From Xanthobacteraceae bacterium (GTDB taxonomy: Bacteria > Pseudomonadota > Alphaproteobacteria > Rhizobiales > Xanthobacteraceae), in contig JASHVC010000756.1 of the NCBI GenBank assembly GCA_030039655.1, positions 1 to 7,453 of the forward strand: a stretch of 7,453 nucleotides of DNA. Direction: 5' to 3'. Under the pieces are notes generated by a model. That model searched no databases. It saw nothing but the letters and a program-made list of their open reading frames with translations, and was not told the DNA's origin. The translations under genes were made by a program, and so were the position numbers. Below are positions 5,993 through 7,453 of the stretch, one piece after another; positions within the stretch are counted from its first letter, which is position 1; each line of letters opens with the position of its first letter.

Positions 5993-6026
5993 TGCGCACT
6001 CAAGAATCTTATTCTTGATGTGTGCA
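5993..6026. repeat. Long imperfect inverted repeat (hairpin)
   Basis: TGCGCACTCAAGAAT (5993-6007) and the complementary arm 6011-6026 form 15 pairs (one G-T), with one bulged T at 6019 and a CTT loop. It lies in a 211-base gap downstream of the six-cysteine gene. There is no T-run on either side, so an ordinary intrinsic terminator is unlikely. It could be an mRNA 3'-end stabiliser, an operator or a relic of a mobile element. The rest of 5922-6132 holds no supported gene. Confidence 0.55.
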
Positions 6027-6132
6027 TGCCAGCGGGGGCGAACCCGGCCTGGATCATCTAAAGGTACGGGACCGCCATCTCGTTGGGCTGGGGAAGTCCA
6101 GAGTGTCTCCAGTTTCAGGGCTTCTTTCATAG

Positions 6133-6270
6133 ATGGCTTCCGTGGCGAGTGACGAACCTGGCACTTCTTCCCTTTGGAGCATCGCGATCGCTCTCTTTGC
6201 AATCGGTGCGACATTTTATTTGTCACCCTTAGAACGAACGGTTGCCGTCCTAATTCTGAGTTTTGTCTAA
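6133..6270 (+). CDS. Possible 45-residue membrane microprotein
   Basis: A 45-codon frame with an in-frame TAG immediately before the ATG. The peptide has a polar, acidic start (MASVASDEPGTSS), a hydrophobic segment LWSIAIALFAIGATFYL at about 14-30, a short polar break PLERT (32-36) and a second hydrophobic end VAVLILSFV. That pattern looks like a small one- or two-helix inner-membrane protein and is better than random translation. Against it, no ribosome site is visible upstream of 6133, and a minus-strand open frame overlaps. The function is unknown. Confidence 0.35.
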   Translation: MASVASDEPGTSSLWSIAIALFAIGATFYLSPLERTVAVLILSFV

Positions 6271-6383
6271 ATTTTGAGAGTTTTCCCGCGACCCTACTTT
6301 ACCCGGGTGGATTTAGGGTAGGGCAACAATGGACGCAACGCCGATTGGCTTGTTCGTCTACGCTTTCGTCACGGAGAACCCGG

Positions 6384-6638
6384 ATGCGCGTGCCTCGCGT
6401 GGCTTGCGGATTTGTTGGATTGGCCGTCGCCGTCTGTTTTGTCTACCTTTTGGATCGGGGTGTGTACGTCGGCTCCGTTGTTGTCGAGGCGCCGCCTTTG
6501 CCTGATGGCGGCGCGTACTCCTGGAAATTCTGCAAATACCTCCATTTCACTCGCATCAGTTCGGTGCCCGTTGCCTCGGATCTTGATCGCAATATCGCGG
6601 AAGCTTCATTCTGTCCGCCGCTCAAAAACTCACAATGA
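6384..6638 (+). CDS. Small membrane-anchored protein, unknown function
   Basis: An 84-residue protein not assigned to a family. It begins MRVPR, followed by one hydrophobic helix (about residues 7-23, VACGFVGLAVAVCFVYL), then LDRGVYVGSVVVEAPPLP and a mainly polar C-terminal part with KFCKYLHFT at 48-56 and SFCPP at 75-79. Positive residues before the helix predict an exported C-terminal part. Cysteines 50 and 77 could then form a disulfide, with cysteines 8 and 18 within the helix. The start at 6384 is supported by ACGGAG seven bases upstream; the frame is open further upstream but without a ribosome site or coherent sequence. Alternatively the helix could be an uncleaved or cleaved signal peptide. 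Confidence 0.6.
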   Translation: MRVPRVACGFVGLAVAVCFVYLLDRGVYVGSVVVEAPPLPDGGAYSWKFCKYLHFTRISSVPVASDLDRNIAEASFCPPLKNSQ

Positions 6639-6818
6639 ATTCGAGCTGAGGGCCGGAGGCAAGCGTCACAACCGAACTGCAATCAGAGGACGGCGCGACC
6701 TGCTGGTGAGGTTCGGGGGTTCGGCAAGCCGCACCGCTTACGCGGACGCAACAATCGGCGCCGACTCACCATGCAATTATACATTCTCTCGCCACCGCCC
6801 GCCTCTAGCGGACCTCCG

Positions 6819-6838
6819 AGATTAACGCGATTTAATCT
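6819..6838. repeat. Inverted repeat AGATTAA-N6-TTAATCT
   Basis: Two perfect seven-base arms separated by CGCGAT. The AT-rich arms around a GC-rich centre look like a dimeric regulator site. It resembles a CtrA box (TTAA-N7-TTAA) but the spacing is six, not seven. It lies 132 bases upstream of the ATG at 6971. Confidence 0.45.
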
Positions 6839-6850
6839 GCATGAACGGAT

Positions 6851-6869
6851 TCTGACTCGCCTCGTCAGA
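6851..6869. repeat. Inverted repeat TCTGAC-N7-GTCAGA
   Basis: Perfect six-base arms around TCGCCTC, 12 bases after the preceding repeat. It could form a small RNA hairpin or be an operator. No T-run follows directly, so it is not called a terminator. Confidence 0.35.
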
Positions 6870-6926
6870 GCCAGTTCACGGTCGATTTTCTATCATTCGT
6901 TTCGCATTTGATTGCCGCAGTGCATT

Positions 6927-6936
6927 GGCAATTGCC
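6927..6936. repeat. Palindrome GGCAATTGCC
   Basis: A perfect ten-base palindrome 34 bases upstream of the ATG at 6971, where an operator over a core promoter would sit. Short palindromes of this size can occur by chance. Confidence 0.3.
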
Positions 6937-6970
6937 GGTACGATCTTAAGTGCGGCGACTGGAGGAAGTC

Positions 6971-7204
6971 ATGAGATATGCAAAAAGGGCGATCTCACTT
7001 GTTACGGGCCTCGCCATCTTGGGCGGCTCGATCAGTATCGCTGCTGCAGAGGACTTTCACGGCAACTACGGTCATGCCTACAGTGTGCACGACAGTTATC
7101 GATCGCGTGATCGCGATCGTGATTGGCGCACTTACGCCGATCATCGGCGAGCCGAGCATCGTGGCGACGATCGAGGCATCCGTCATGACGAACGATGGCG
7201 CTGA
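6971..7204 (+). CDS. Exported Arg/Asp/His-rich small protein, unknown function
   Basis: A 77-residue protein starting at 6971, fixed by GGAGGA four bases upstream of the ATG. The signal peptide is textbook: MRYAKR, hydrophobic core AISLVTGLAILGGSISI, probable cut after AAA (residue 26). The mature part is only about 51 residues and very polar, with 12 Arg, 9 Asp and 6 His. It includes SRDRDRDW (45-52) and several Asp-His or His-Arg pairs, and has no Cys. Such a composition suggests a disordered periplasmic protein that might bind metal or an anionic surface, but no known motif is matched. The coding DNA around 7098-7124 is a low-complexity array of GATCGCG-like units. The family is not recognised; small exported proteins of this kind are common in Bradyrhizobium-type genomes. 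Confidence 0.75.
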   Translation: MRYAKRAISLVTGLAILGGSISIAAAEDFHGNYGHAYSVHDSYRSRDRDRDWRTYADHRRAEHRGDDRGIRHDERWR

Positions 7205-7236
7205 ACGCGCGTAGCAGCGCGATGGATCTGATAGTG

Positions 7237-7265
7237 AGAGCCTTGGTTGCCCACGCCGGGGCTTT
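7237..7265 (+). terminator. Weak terminator-like hairpin
   Basis: AGAGCCTTGG (7237-7246) pairs with CCGGGGCTTT (7256-7265) over ten positions, three of them G-T, around a nine-base loop, followed by CCTCT. It sits 33 bases after the exported-protein stop codon and before the next ribosome site. It may separate the two small genes partly. Confidence 0.35.
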
Positions 7266-7291
7266 CCTCTGAGTGACCATCGGAGGAGACC

Positions 7292-7396
7292 GTGTCACGA
7301 GCCTACACCCCTGGGCCGCGGTGGCATTTCGAACTGTTGCTTGTGGCCTGCGCAATCTTGCTGATCGGCGGAGCCTTTCTCGTCGCCCTTTGGTGA
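7292..7396 (+). CDS. 34-residue membrane microprotein, GTG start
   Basis: A 34-codon gene starting at GTG 7292, preceded by a strong GGAGGAG (7282-7288) at correct spacing. The peptide has a short polar N-terminus (MSRAYTPGPRWHFE) and then one hydrophobic helix to the end (LLLVACAILLIGGAFLVALW, residues 15-34) before TGA. The combination of an ideal ribosome site, an uninterrupted membrane helix and a stop just after a terminal Trp is good evidence for a real single-span inner-membrane peptide. Positive residues at the N-terminus with none after the helix predict a cytoplasmic N-terminus. Small peptides of this kind often bind and tune larger membrane complexes, but no partner can be named here. 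It lies 88 bases after the exported Arg/Asp/His-rich gene. Confidence 0.65.
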   Translation: MSRAYTPGPRWHFELLLVACAILLIGGAFLVALW

Positions 7397-7425
7397 CCAG
7401 CACCGTGGCCGGCATGCTGCTGATT

Positions 7426-7453
7426 AAAAAGAGGCCCCGCAGACCGGCAGAGC
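7426..7453. terminator. Probable bidirectional terminator, cut by window end
   Basis: AAAAA (7426-7430) followed by GAGGCCCCGC (7431-7440) is the typical left arm of a GC-rich bidirectional terminator. On the minus strand it reads GCGGGGCCTC followed by TTTTT. The matching right arm would lie beyond 7453. It follows the microprotein gene by 29 bases. Confidence 0.5.

Larger units (their letters stand above)
6639..6970. other. 332-base intergenic region with inverted repeats
   Basis: No supported gene: the open frames here, including a 46-codon frame at 6771-6911, lack ribosome sites. The region holds three symmetric elements, at 6819-6838, 6851-6869 and 6927-6936, all upstream of the exported Arg/Asp/His-rich protein gene. 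No convincing -35/-10 pair was identified. Confidence 0.5.

Noticed and set aside
5978..6226. 82-codon minus-strand frame (or its 50-codon version from 6130)
   Set aside because: There is no ribosome site, it runs through the long hairpin at 5993-6026, and the sequence matches nothing that I recognise. Not excluded, but unsupported.
6820..6837. CtrA-binding site in the TTAA-containing inverted repeat
   Set aside because: The two TTAA half-sites are six bases apart; the CtrA consensus needs seven.
6771..6911. 46-codon plus-strand frame beginning MQLYILSPPP
   Set aside because: No ribosome site, and it spans two of the inverted repeats, which are better explained as noncoding elements.

Overview
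The window looks like chromosomal DNA of an alphaproteobacterium, probably Rhizobiales and close to the Bradyrhizobium/Rhodopseudomonas group. This is inferred from the high G+C content, strong GGAGG ribosome sites, TTGAC-type promoters and the gene families present. No phage, transposase, CRISPR, tRNA or rRNA gene was found.

Left part (1-1091, minus strand): the first 291 codons of an ArgD-type class III aminotransferase, cut by the window edge. Its roughly 180-nt leader is the most striking element here. It combines a promoter placed to give a leaderless transcript, a 27-codon Arg/His-rich leader ORF, and a chain of mutually exclusive stems. A 10-mer (CGGCGGGGGC in the RNA) occurs twice and competes for one partner. 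A last hairpin pairs with the Shine-Dalgarno sequence. Together they have the layout of an amino-acid attenuator, probably responding to arginine or a related metabolite.

Middle part (1092-5505): a DUF1993 protein with a palindrome over its predicted -35 box, a stand-alone PAS-domain protein, and a divergent pair. The pair is a membrane-anchored aspartyl/asparaginyl beta-hydroxylase-type oxygenase (minus strand) and a GT39/ArnT-like polytopic glycosyltransferase (plus strand). They probably act on the cell envelope, perhaps on lipid A or a surface glycan.

Right part (5506-7453, plus strand): a sparse stretch of small genes whose families I do not recognise: a six-cysteine exported protein, a possible 45-residue membrane peptide, an 84-residue membrane-anchored protein, a 77-residue exported Arg/Asp/His-rich protein, and a 34-residue GTG-started membrane microprotein with a strong ribosome site. 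Between them lie several inverted repeats, and the window ends inside what looks like a terminator. All functions are inferred from reading the sequence; no database search was made.
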